A stretch of DNA of 5,252 bases from SIAJ01 sp036266155. GTDB lineage: Bacteria > Planctomycetota > Planctomycetia > Gemmatales > Gemmataceae. The notes below the pieces were generated by a model, which ran no database searches, was not told the origin of the DNA, and worked only from the letters and a program-made list of their open reading frames with translations. Location: contig DATANR010000335.1 in assembly GCA_036266155.1 (NCBI GenBank), positions 1-5,252 on the forward strand. The letters run 5' to 3'. Of the stretch, positions 1 to 5,243 are shown one piece after another. Position 1 is the stretch's first letter. The number at the start of each line of letters is the position of its first letter. Position numbers and translations under genes: made by a program.

Positions 1-7
1 ATGACCC

Positions 8-18
8 ATAGGTCCTAT
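8..18. repeat. 11-base palindrome at the window edge, downstream of the secretin
   Basis: ATAGG-T-CCTAT is a perfect 5-1-5 palindrome, 29 bases beyond the secretin stop codon. The surrounding CCCATAGGTCCTATAAGG resembles the short CCTATAGG/CCCATAGG-type tandem palindromes that I recall from intergenic regions of some GC-rich genomes. The window ends here, so whether an array continues cannot be seen. It has no T-tract and is a poor terminator candidate. Confidence 0.3.
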
Positions 19-46
19 AAGGCGATCACTTCAACTCACCAGCGAA

Positions 47-3000
47 TCACGGCCCCACCAGGCCGACGAAGTCGTCGTCCCGGACGCCCGTTTGCCGTTC
101 TTGCTCTTCCCGGTTGATGATGACGCGCGGCGTCACCATGATCAGGATCGAGCGGCCTTCGCGACCGTAGGCCACGTTGCGGAATAGACGGTTCAGGTAC
201 GGGATCTTGCCCAGGACCGGCGGCCCGAACTCGTTGCGGCCTTCGGTCATGTACTTGAGCCCGCCCATCACCACCGTGCCGCCGTCCGGCACCACGACCA
301 CCGTCTGCGTCTCCAGGTTGGAGAAGCGCGGCTGTTGCAAATACTGCGTGAACGGCACCGGCTGGCCCGTTCCACCGTTCTCGAACACCGGCGTGATGAT
401 CGTCGTGATCGGCACCTGCTGCGTGCCCGTGATCAGGTTCGTGAACGACTGCTGAATGTTCAGTCGCACGAACCGGCGATCGGCTGACACGACCGGCTGG
501 ATGAACAACCCGAGGCCCGGCGTTTGCGGCTGGGTCGGCGTGAAGTTCAACAGACCGTTCTGAATCGACGCGTTCGGCGGGATCGGCTGGGTGATACCAA
601 CCGCGTACGGCACGTTCTGCGGCGTGAACACCAGTTGCCCCGAGACCGACGACACCGTGATGCCGGTCAGGAAGAACTGGTAATCGCCGACCGTCATGCT
701 GGCCGCGGTCCCGTTCAGGGCGGTCAGCTTCGGAGCCTGCATCACGTTGGTTCGCGTGTCGCCCTGAGCGGCTTCCAGGAACATTTGCACCTGGATGTCG
801 CTGAGGAACGCCAACCCGAGCGAGATACCGCCGTCCGCGAACGAGTTGTTGAACCCGCCGAACGGAGGCACCGCCCGACCGAAGCTCGTGGCCCGGATCG
901 GAATGTCCAGGTCCGGCGTCGGCACACCCGGAATCTGCGTGCCGACCACGTTGCCGCTGTAGTTGCGGTTCGAGATTGCGAGCGGGAACGTCGTTCCCGT
1001 GCCCGGCCCGCCGGTCGGCTTGGCGTTGGTCGGGATGCCCATGGAGAAGTCGACGCCGATGCGCTCGAAGAACGTTTCGGCCAGCGACACCACCTTGACC
1101 TCGATCGACACTTCCAGGTCCTGCAGCTTGCGGAGCGATTCCAACAGCCTCTCGACTTCTTCGATGACTTCCGGCGACTGGTTAATGACCAGGGCCAAGC
1201 CAAGCGGGAAGTATTCGATCGAGCCTTCGCCGCCCTGCGCCATCCAGCTATCCGGCTTGATCGTGTTGGTGATCAAGCGGATCAGCTCGCGTTCCAACGT
1301 GCCGTTCTGCGGCCCGGTGTTCGAGCTGGCGCCACCGTCCATCGGGGCGTTCGTCCGGATACGGTTCGGCGAACCCGGCAGCATCGAACTACTGCCCGTC
1401 GGGCTACCGTCCTGCAAGCTGCCGGGGCCGGTCCGTAAGGTCGAGCCCGTCGTCGGCTTGATGCCATACGCCGCATCCGAAGCCGCCTTGAGCGACTCCA
1501 TCAGCGACATGCCCGGATGAGCCCCATAGTTCGGGGCCGGGATCACGAGATCGCCGACCGGTATCGAGCGGACCGTCTGACGGCCCTGCAAGCCCTTGGC
1601 CGTCGAGATACGAATCACTTCGCTCTCGATCGCGTGCTTCAGGCCGGCCTGGTGGCAGATTAGGTCCAGGGCCGACTTCAGCGAGATCTGGTTGAACTCG
1701 CTCGTGATCGGCTGCTTCGAATCGATGTTCTCTTCCTTCAACCGTCGCGTATCGAGGTCGAAGTTGATGTTGGTCATCGTGCGAAGCTGATCGACCACAG
1801 CGTCGAGCGGCGTCGCCTTGAAGTTGACGCTGATCGGCGTCGACATCTTGCGCTCGATGACCTTCTCGGCCTCGGAACGCGATCGCTGAATGTTCAACGA
1901 CCCACGCTTCGTCTTGAGTGCACGATCTTCGAGGACCTTCTTGAACTCCGGATCGTTGTTGAATCGCACGCCATCGGTCGGGCCGCTGATGTCGTGCATG
2001 CCCTGCAAGAGGTTGAAGTTAGTATCTTCCTGACCGTCCGAGTTCTTCTTGTCGAGCTGGATACGCATGAGCTGCTTGGCCATCATCGCCGCGCTCTGCA
2101 CGGACGCATCGTCCGGATCCATCGTCTGGGCCATCTGCAGCTTGGCGTACGCTTCCTTGTACTTCTTCTCCTCGGACAGCTTGTTGGCTTCCTTCATCAA
2201 CATGGCGACGTCTTTTTGCTTCGCCATCTTGACGAGAGATTCCTGCGTCATCTCGTTCTTGAAGTCGCGATGCTCCTTGGCTTCCCTGGTCAGGAAGTCG
2301 GTCTGGTGCTTCAGGATCTTCAAGCGATCCATGCGGGCTTCGACCGGCCGGCAGAGCATGGCCTGCTTGCTCGGTTCGAGCTTGGACGCCTTCACCTCGG
2401 CGATGAAGTTCGAGAGGTCCATGAGGGCCTCGTCGGTCTCACCCTTGCCGAAGCGAGCGGTCGCTTCGCTTTCAACGCGGAGCGCCTTCGTCCGCAGCCG
2501 TTGGAACTCGACCTGGCCGAGCGCTTCTTGCTGTTTGACCAGATTGTCCGAACCGGTTCGCGGCGCGGCGGCCGGGCCGGTGGTCGGCAAATCAGGCACG
2601 CCGGACGGCGGCTTCGGCGCCTTCGGCAGGCTGTCCGGACCGGTCGACGCGACCTTCTTTTCCTGAACGTCGGCGGCCGCCAGCATGTCGTTCATGATTT
2701 TGCGGTCGGCCGCCGTCAGCAGCATCGGGTCGATCTGCTTGAAGATGGCCACCGCCTGGGCATAGCTGCCCATCACGAACGATTCCTGGGCCTTCGCGAA
2801 GGCACGATGAGCATCGGCCATCTTGCGCGAGGCTTCGTTCGTTTCGATCGACGAGAGCAGCGTCCGCGCTTCGTCCTTGCAGTCGTACGGGCCGGACAGC
2901 AATTCGATCGCGATCTTGCGCGCGGATTCCGTCTCGCCCTTCTTCAGTTCCGCCCGAGCGGCGCGGAGCAGTTCCTGACCCTTGTCCACCGCGGGCTTGA

Positions 3001-4570
3001 CCGGCTTCTTGATCTCCGGATCAGCCATCGGCGGCTTGACCAGGTCGGCCTGGCTGGCCGTGTCCGGCACCGTGGGCAACGGCGGCGGCAGGTCGATGTC
3101 GGGCTTGGTCGGCCGCGTGGTCGGAATCGGCTTGATTTCCTCCGCGACCGGCGGCGCCTTCGCCGTCGGGATCGGAGCGATCGGCGGAACGTCGTCGGCG
3201 CCCCCCACACTCACCAGGCCCGGCTCTTCCGTCATCGGCCGGCGGCCGTTGCGGATGACCGGCGGCGGAACCGGCTCGTCGCTGACGTGGCTGCCCGTCT
3301 TGATCTTCAGCAGGTCTTTTTCGTCGACCGGCTTGGCGGCAATGCGCGTCGGCGTGGTCGGCTTCAGGCTCGCCTTCATTTCCATGATGATCGAGGCATC
3401 AAGCCCCATGCCCATGGCGAGGGCATGGGCGTCGTCCAGATGGATCCGGGCCGTCGACTGGTCCCGGCGATCCATGCACGACTGAGCTTCGTCGATGCAG
3501 CCCTGAATCCGGCGCTGAGCCGCGACGTTCAGTCGGGCCAGCTCGGTTTCCGGCGTATCTTCGTCGCGGCCGAACATCACGTTCAGCTTGGCGGCTTCAA
3601 CGTACTTCTTCTTGGCCTCGACGTAGTGCTTGCCGACTTCCAGGGCGTGCGCTTCCTGCATGAGGGCAATGGCTGCCTTCTTGCGGGTGTTGTCGGCCTG
3701 GCGCGTCGGTTGCGGCGGCGGCACATCGTCCATGGGCGCCGTCGGCTTCTTGGCGCCGTAGGCGGTGCCCTTCGACGGCGGCATCGGCTCGTCGCCTTGC
3801 GGTTCGCCCTTCAAGGCGATCAGCTTTTCCTTCTCGCGGGCCTTGCGGGCATCCGCGATCAGGTCGGCCGGCCGGTCGCCGAAGTCCCACATGCTGAACT
3901 GACCGTGCAGACCAGCCGCCTGACGAGCCTTTTCCTCGGCCGCGGTCAAGTTGGCGGCCCGCTCGGTGCGGGACGCGGTCTGCTTCTCGATAAGCTGCCG
4001 GGCCTCCACCATGAGGCGTTCCGCGACGTCCTTGTCGCGCCGGCCGCGCGCCTTGCCGACGTCCTTCAAGATGGACGCCGGGGTGTCTTCGAAGAGGCCC
4101 CACTTGACCGTGCTGGCCGACGGCGCGGCCTGCATGGCGAGGTCCTGGGCCTTGTCCAGGTCGCCGACGTCCAGGGCCTGCTTGGCCAGGACGGTGAGGA
4201 CCTTGGGATCGGCCGACGTGGGCCGCGATGTCGCGGCGGCGGCCGTCGGCGCGGGCGTGCGTGGCGCGACCTTCTTGGCGGTATCGCCGATCACGTCGTC
4301 CGGCTGATCGTCGTAAAACGCGCCGGGCGCCTTGAGGGCACGGGCCTTCTCGGCCAGTTCCCGGGCAAGTCCAAAGTTTTGGGCGTCGTAGGCCTCGCGG
4401 GCCCGACGCATGAGATCGCGAGCCTCTTCGGCTCGATTCGCCGCGGGGCGCTCCTGGCCCGCCGCCCGACCGACCAGGCCCAGGGCGTCGGCCCCGGCCC
4501 ATGTCATTCCGGGCACCAGCACTAGGCCAGCCGCCAGCCGCCGCCACATCCGTAACTTCGCCTGGAACAC
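47..4570 (-). CDS. Large planctomycete-type secretin (type II/III secretion system / type IV pilus secretin family) with TPR-like N-terminal extension
   Basis: The product is 1507 residues and probably forms a multimeric outer-membrane channel with its N-terminus in the periplasm. The GTG start is chosen because AAAGGAGG lies 6 nt upstream; an ATG at codon 8 has no comparable site. Residues 1-38 resemble a signal peptide (KLRMWRR, then a hydrophobic stretch); the cleavage site is unclear and no lipobox is seen. Residues 49-836 hold TPR-like helical repeats split by Pro-rich linkers (102-120, 256-292, 403-528, 640-676). Residues 911-990 resemble an STN/N0 domain (TPLDAVVDQL, SLKSALDLI). Residues 1093-1150 resemble Secretin_N. 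Residues 1151-1487 are the secretin domain, with TNVMQAPKLTALNG, VVVPDGGTVVMGG, GPPVLGKIPYLNRLFRN and a final ILIMVTPRV. Typical GspD or PilQ proteins are about 650-750 residues, so this is roughly double. Only a 20-residue tail follows the beta-domain, so no pilotin-binding S-domain is evident. There are five cysteines, none in the secretin domain. The family call is firm; the cargo and machine are unknown. Confidence 0.95.
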   Translation of the reverse strand: MFQAKLRMWRRLAAGLVLVPGMTWAGADALGLVGRAAGQERPAANRAEEARDLMRRAREAYDAQNFGLARELAEKARALKAPGAFYDDQPDDVIGDTAKKVAPRTPAPTAAAATSRPTSADPKVLTVLAKQALDVGDLDKAQDLAMQAAPSASTVKWGLFEDTPASILKDVGKARGRRDKDVAERLMVEARQLIEKQTASRTERAANLTAAEEKARQAAGLHGQFSMWDFGDRPADLIADARKAREKEKLIALKGEPQGDEPMPPSKGTAYGAKKPTAPMDDVPPPQPTRQADNTRKKAAIALMQEAHALEVGKHYVEAKKKYVEAAKLNVMFGRDEDTPETELARLNVAAQRRIQGCIDEAQSCMDRRDQSTARIHLDDAHALAMGMGLDASIIMEMKASLKPTTPTRIAAKPVDEKDLLKIKTGSHVSDEPVPPPVIRNGRRPMTEEPGLVSVGGADDVPPIAPIPTAKAPPVAEEIKPIPTTRPTKPDIDLPPPLPTVPDTASQADLVKPPMADPEIKKPVKPAVDKGQELLRAARAELKKGETESARKIAIELLSGPYDCKDEARTLLSSIETNEASRKMADAHRAFAKAQESFVMGSYAQAVAIFKQIDPMLLTAADRKIMNDMLAAADVQEKKVASTGPDSLPKAPKPPSGVPDLPTTGPAAAPRTGSDNLVKQQEALGQVEFQRLRTKALRVESEATARFGKGETDEALMDLSNFIAEVKASKLEPSKQAMLCRPVEARMDRLKILKHQTDFLTREAKEHRDFKNEMTQESLVKMAKQKDVAMLMKEANKLSEEKKYKEAYAKLQMAQTMDPDDASVQSAAMMAKQLMRIQLDKKNSDGQEDTNFNLLQGMHDISGPTDGVRFNNDPEFKKVLEDRALKTKRGSLNIQRSRSEAEKVIERKMSTPISVNFKATPLDAVVDQLRTMTNINFDLDTRRLKEENIDSKQPITSEFNQISLKSALDLICHQAGLKHAIESEVIRISTAKGLQGRQTVRSIPVGDLVIPAPNYGAHPGMSLMESLKAASDAAYGIKPTTGSTLRTGPGSLQDGSPTGSSSMLPGSPNRIRTNAPMDGGASSNTGPQNGTLERELIRLITNTIKPDSWMAQGGEGSIEYFPLGLALVINQSPEVIEEVERLLESLRKLQDLEVSIEVKVVSLAETFFERIGVDFSMGIPTNAKPTGGPGTGTTFPLAISNRNYSGNVVGTQIPGVPTPDLDIPIRATSFGRAVPPFGGFNNSFADGGISLGLAFLSDIQVQMFLEAAQGDTRTNVMQAPKLTALNGTAASMTVGDYQFFLTGITVSSVSGQLVFTPQNVPYAVGITQPIPPNASIQNGLLNFTPTQPQTPGLGLFIQPVVSADRRFVRLNIQQSFTNLITGTQQVPITTIITPVFENGGTGQPVPFTQYLQQPRFSNLETQTVVVVPDGGTVVMGGLKYMTEGRNEFGPPVLGKIPYLNRLFRNVAYGREGRSILIMVTPRVIINREEQERQTGVRDDDFVGLVGP
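110..1120 (-). other. C-terminal secretin beta-domain (residues 1151-1487)
   Basis: This is the channel-forming part. It opens with DLEVSIEVKVVSLAETFFERIGV, cut here to its first strand (residues 1151-1173). It continues through a GISLGLAFLSDIQVQMFLEA segment and the TNVMQAPKLTALNG motif. It ends with VVVPDGGTVVMGGL, GPPVLGKIPYLNRLFRN and ILIMVTPRV. These elements are all in the order expected for the secretin family, so the channel domain looks intact. Between the APKLTALNG motif and the closing block lies a long loop, about 1302-1352, rich in Pro, Gln, Asn and Thr. Confidence 0.9.
1601..1840 (-). other. STN/N0-like domain of the secretin (residues 911-990)
   Basis: Residues 911-990 follow the usual short N-terminal domain of secretins and TonB receptors. 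A beta strand (ISVNFKATPLDAVVDQLR) leads into a helix and then a strand (NINFDLD). Next comes SEFNQISLKSALDLICHQAG and a closing strand pair with EVIRIST. In this family the domain faces the periplasm and contacts inner-membrane partners or cargo. The assignment is by pattern recognition of the alternating strand-helix layout. Confidence 0.7.
2987..3364 (-). other. Long Pro-rich low-complexity linker inside the secretin (residues 403-528)
   Basis: About 125 residues rich in Pro, Lys, Thr, Asp and Glu separate the first group of helical repeats from the second. It has stretches such as VPPIAPIPTAKAPPVAEE and PPPLPTVPD and no clear fold. It is probably an extended, disordered spacer in the periplasm. 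PPP triplets occur at 435-437 and 495-497, and another at 284-286 in the preceding linker. Such triplets are known to slow ribosomes and to need elongation factor P. The reading frame is open through the region, so it is not a sequencing break. Confidence 0.7.
3530..4426 (-). repeat. Four TPR-like helical repeats sharing a D-x-P motif (secretin residues 49-347)
   Basis: Within the secretin, residues 49-347 contain four divergent copies of one unit. Each starts with an Ala/Leu/Lys/Arg-rich helix pair such as ALDVGDLDKAQDLAMQA or ALEVGKHYVEAKKKYVEAA. Each then has an aromatic residue and a short acidic D-x-P element followed by a hydrophobic helix: DDQPDDVIGD (87-96), EDTPASILKD (161-170), GDRPADLIAD (231-240) and EDTPETELAR (337-346). 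The prolines fall at 90, 164, 234 and 340. Later helical blocks (about 355-400, 530-577, 580-635 and 784-836) look related but lack the D-x-P mark. Such helical repeats usually mediate protein-protein contact; the partner here is unknown. Confidence 0.7.
4447..4570 (-). other. Predicted signal peptide region of the secretin
   Basis: These are the first 40 or so codons of the secretin. The n-region contains K5, R7, R10 and R11. A hydrophobic stretch rich in Leu, Val, Ala and Gly follows (about residues 12-38), and then a charged, Ala/Glu-rich helical region begins. Possible cleavage points include after the Ala residues near 26-29 (AGADA) or near 36-38 (RAAG). The sequence alone does not decide between them. 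No Cys sits where a lipoprotein cleavage would need one. Export is expected because secretins reach the outer membrane by the Sec route. Confidence 0.7.
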
Positions 4571-4576
4571 CCCTGG

Positions 4577-4584
4577 CCTCCTTT
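4577..4584 (-). promoter_or_regulatory. Shine-Dalgarno site of the secretin gene
   Basis: On the minus strand AAAGGAGG ends 6 nt before the GTG at 4570-4568. This is a near-ideal match to the anti-Shine-Dalgarno and the main reason for choosing the GTG start over the ATG seven codons later. Two ATGs just upstream, inside the adjacent dyad, are out of frame with the secretin. Confidence 0.8.
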
Positions 4585-4603
4585 CCCGACCATCATGGTT
4601 GGG
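4585..4603. promoter_or_regulatory. 19-base near-perfect dyad abutting the secretin Shine-Dalgarno
   Basis: The plus strand reads CCCGACCATCATGGTTGGG. Nine bases mirror nine around one central C, with a single mismatched pair (G4588/T4600). It ends exactly where the secretin's Shine-Dalgarno begins. It could be a DNA operator, or form a leader hairpin on the minus-strand RNA (CCC-A-ACC stem, AUGAU loop) that affects ribosome access. Neither role is proven. Confidence 0.4.
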
Positions 4604-4622
4604 ATCGACCGTCCATCCACGG

Positions 4623-4644
4623 CCGCCAATTCCCCCATTGGCGG
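4623..4644. promoter_or_regulatory. Perfect 8-bp inverted repeat in the secretin upstream region
   Basis: CCGCCAAT (4623-4630) and ATTGGCGG (4637-4644) are exact reverse complements separated by six bases (TCCCCC). The structure lies 53 to 74 bases upstream of the secretin GTG, so it would be in the 5' leader if the promoter is further upstream. It has no T-tract, so it is not a classic terminator. An operator or leader stem-loop is possible. Confidence 0.4.
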
Positions 4645-4691
4645 ACGATGATTCATTCGCATCCGCGTCGCGCTTCCCCAGCGCACGCGGG

Positions 4692-4717
4692 CCCTCTCCG
4701 TGGGCGCAAGGAGAGGG
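4692..4717. repeat. Perfect 8-bp inverted repeat (CCCTCTCC / GGAGAGGG)
   Basis: CCCTCTCC (4692-4699) pairs exactly with GGAGAGGG (4710-4717) across a 10-base loop. This arm sequence resembles dispersed intergenic palindromes (CCCTCTCC...GGAGAGGG) that I recall from many GC-rich bacterial genomes, so a REP-like element is the leading idea. If the secretin is transcribed from the candidate promoter at 4729-4757, the stem would also sit at the very 5' end of its message. Confidence 0.4.
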
Positions 4718-4728
4718 AAAGCGGGGGG

Positions 4729-4757
4729 CGAATACCTTGCCTTGTCGGAGCGGTCAA
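4729..4757 (-). promoter_or_regulatory. Weak sigma70-like promoter candidate for the secretin
   Basis: On the minus strand TTGACC (4757-4752) matches the -35 consensus at 5 of 6 positions. A 17-base spacer follows, then TATTCG (4734-4729), which matches the -10 at only 3 of 6 and lacks the final T. The implied start near 4722 would give a leader of about 150 nt containing the three dyads listed here. Planctomycete promoters are poorly defined, so this is a candidate only. Confidence 0.25.
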
Positions 4758-4836
4758 GCAAGATTCCGGGAAAAATCGCGAGCAATTTCAAACAGGTTCA
4801 AGAGGGGAAATGTAACGAGCCTGGGGGGAGGGGTGA

Positions 4837-4865
4837 TTGCCTTCCGGGCCTGCCGGCGTTATCCT
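4837..4865 (+). promoter_or_regulatory. Sigma70-like promoter candidate for the small exported protein
   Basis: TTGCCT (4837-4842) and TATCCT (4860-4865) each match the consensus hexamers at 4 of 6 positions and are separated by exactly 17 bases. The implied start near 4872 leaves a leader of about 75 nt before the ATG at 4947. Spacing and position are good but the hexamer matches are moderate. Confidence 0.4.
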
Positions 4866-4869
4866 GTCG

Positions 4870-4908
4870 CGGATTGTTCGTCCGATTGGTGTTGTTCCGC
4901 CCAATCCG
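4870..4908 (+). promoter_or_regulatory. Alternative-pairing stem in the leader of the small gene
   Basis: CGGATTG (4870-4876) is the exact reverse complement of CAATCCG (4902-4908). The overlapping CCAATC (4901-4906) can instead pair with GATTGG (4884-4889). Two mutually exclusive stems could therefore form at the start of the predicted leader. Arms of 6-7 bp with long loops are weak, and chance is a real alternative. Confidence 0.2.
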
Positions 4909-4936
4909 CCCGGCCGCTCCGGGCTACCCATCCGAT

Positions 4937-4943
4937 GAGGTGA
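4937..4943 (+). promoter_or_regulatory. Shine-Dalgarno site of the small exported protein
   Basis: GAGGTGA is a contiguous 7-base match to the complement of the 16S rRNA 3' end and lies 3 nt before the ATG at 4947. It supports this ATG and helps show that the short gene is real. Confidence 0.7.
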
Positions 4944-4946
4944 CCC

Positions 4947-5213
4947 ATGTCGAAGAAAGCTGCGTATCTGTTCGCGTCGGCCGCGTTCCTGGGCGGTTTC
5001 CTGTTCGCCGAGTTTGGCGCGCCGCTGGTGTTCGCCGAAGACGCCAAGGGCCCGAAGTGGACGCACGGCCTGATGCTCCGCGCCCGCAAAGGCGACGAGC
5101 CGGATTTCAGCAAGGACACCAAGAAGTTTGGCGTCGAAGTGTTCGTCGACGAGAACAACGGCAACCTGATCTACATCAGCGAGACGGGTTCGATCTCGGT
5201 GGTGAAAAAGTAG
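4947..5213 (+). CDS. Small exported protein of unknown function (88 residues)
   Basis: The product is 88 residues with a clear Sec-type signal peptide. It has a lysine n-region (SKK), a hydrophobic core (AAYLFASAAFLGGFLFA) and a probable cleavage after A30 in VFA|ED. The mature part of about 58 residues is charged and soluble. It contains PKWTHGL, a Lys/Asp-rich middle and a likely beta-hairpin end (GVEVFVDENNGNLIYISET followed by GSISVV). No cysteines or catalytic motif are visible. The W-H-G start and the GVEVF-x-DENNGN-IYI block give me a sense of a conserved planctomycete hypothetical family, but I cannot name one. The start has a good Shine-Dalgarno and a promoter candidate. It is transcribed away from the secretin, with 376 bases between the starts. 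A periplasmic or surface location is inferred from the signal peptide; no function is proposed. Confidence 0.85.
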   Translation: MSKKAAYLFASAAFLGGFLFAEFGAPLVFAEDAKGPKWTHGLMLRARKGDEPDFSKDTKKFGVEVFVDENNGNLIYISETGSISVVKK

Positions 5214-5229
5214 TTTCAAGGCGAGCGGA

Positions 5230-5243
5230 GCGGCGTAAGCCGC
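5230..5243. repeat. GC hairpin with GTAA loop downstream of the small gene
   Basis: GCGGC (5230-5234) and GCCGC (5239-5243) flank GTAA, giving a five-pair stem with a GNRA-type tetraloop 17 bases after the stop codon. No T-tract follows, so an intrinsic terminator is doubtful. The sequence (GCGGCGTAAGCCGCC) resembles short intergenic palindromes that I recall as common in Gemmata-type genomes. That resemblance is from memory and unverified. Confidence 0.35.

Larger units (their letters stand above)
4571..4946. other. Divergent intergenic control region
   Basis: The 376 bases between the two start codons hold the Shine-Dalgarno sites, promoter candidates and dyads listed separately. I see no tRNA, no riboswitch that I recognise and no convincing additional gene. 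A minus-strand open frame at 4522-4791 runs out of this region into the secretin start, but it has no Shine-Dalgarno I can identify and looks incidental. The region also contains G-rich runs (4722-4727 and 4823-4833). Confidence 0.7.

Noticed and set aside
524..1438. 304-codon plus-strand open frame opposite the secretin domain
   Set aside because: It is antisense to the strongly conserved secretin beta-domain, and its Arg-rich product has no motif, so it is a shadow of the real gene.
3405..3429. 9-bp perfect inverted repeat (CCCATGCCC / GGGCATGGG) inside the secretin gene
   Set aside because: It falls where the coding sequence reads ALAMGMGL, and repeated Ala, Met and Gly codons produce the symmetry. 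There is no sign of a separate function.
1994..4525. 843-codon open frame on the plus strand opposite the secretin
   Set aside because: It lies entirely antisense to a gene with clear domain motifs. Its translation is dominated by Arg, His, Leu, Gly and Asp, as expected from the complement of GC-rich codons. It shows no recognisable domain.
3597..4547. 316-codon minus-strand open frame overlapping the secretin N-terminus
   Set aside because: It is the same strand in another frame. The translation is Gly/Arg/Pro-rich without repeats or signal peptide, while the secretin frame shows coherent helical repeats.
4522..4791. Minus-strand 89-codon open frame covering the intergenic region and the secretin start
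   Set aside because: No Shine-Dalgarno is apparent at its start, its composition is mixed, and it overlaps the secretin start out of frame. A shorter start at the two ATGs in the 19-base dyad was also considered and set aside for the same reasons.
4788..5219. Minus-strand 143-codon open frame opposite the small exported protein
   Set aside because: It is antisense to a gene with a convincing signal peptide and Shine-Dalgarno, and its product shows no hydrophobic or domain pattern.
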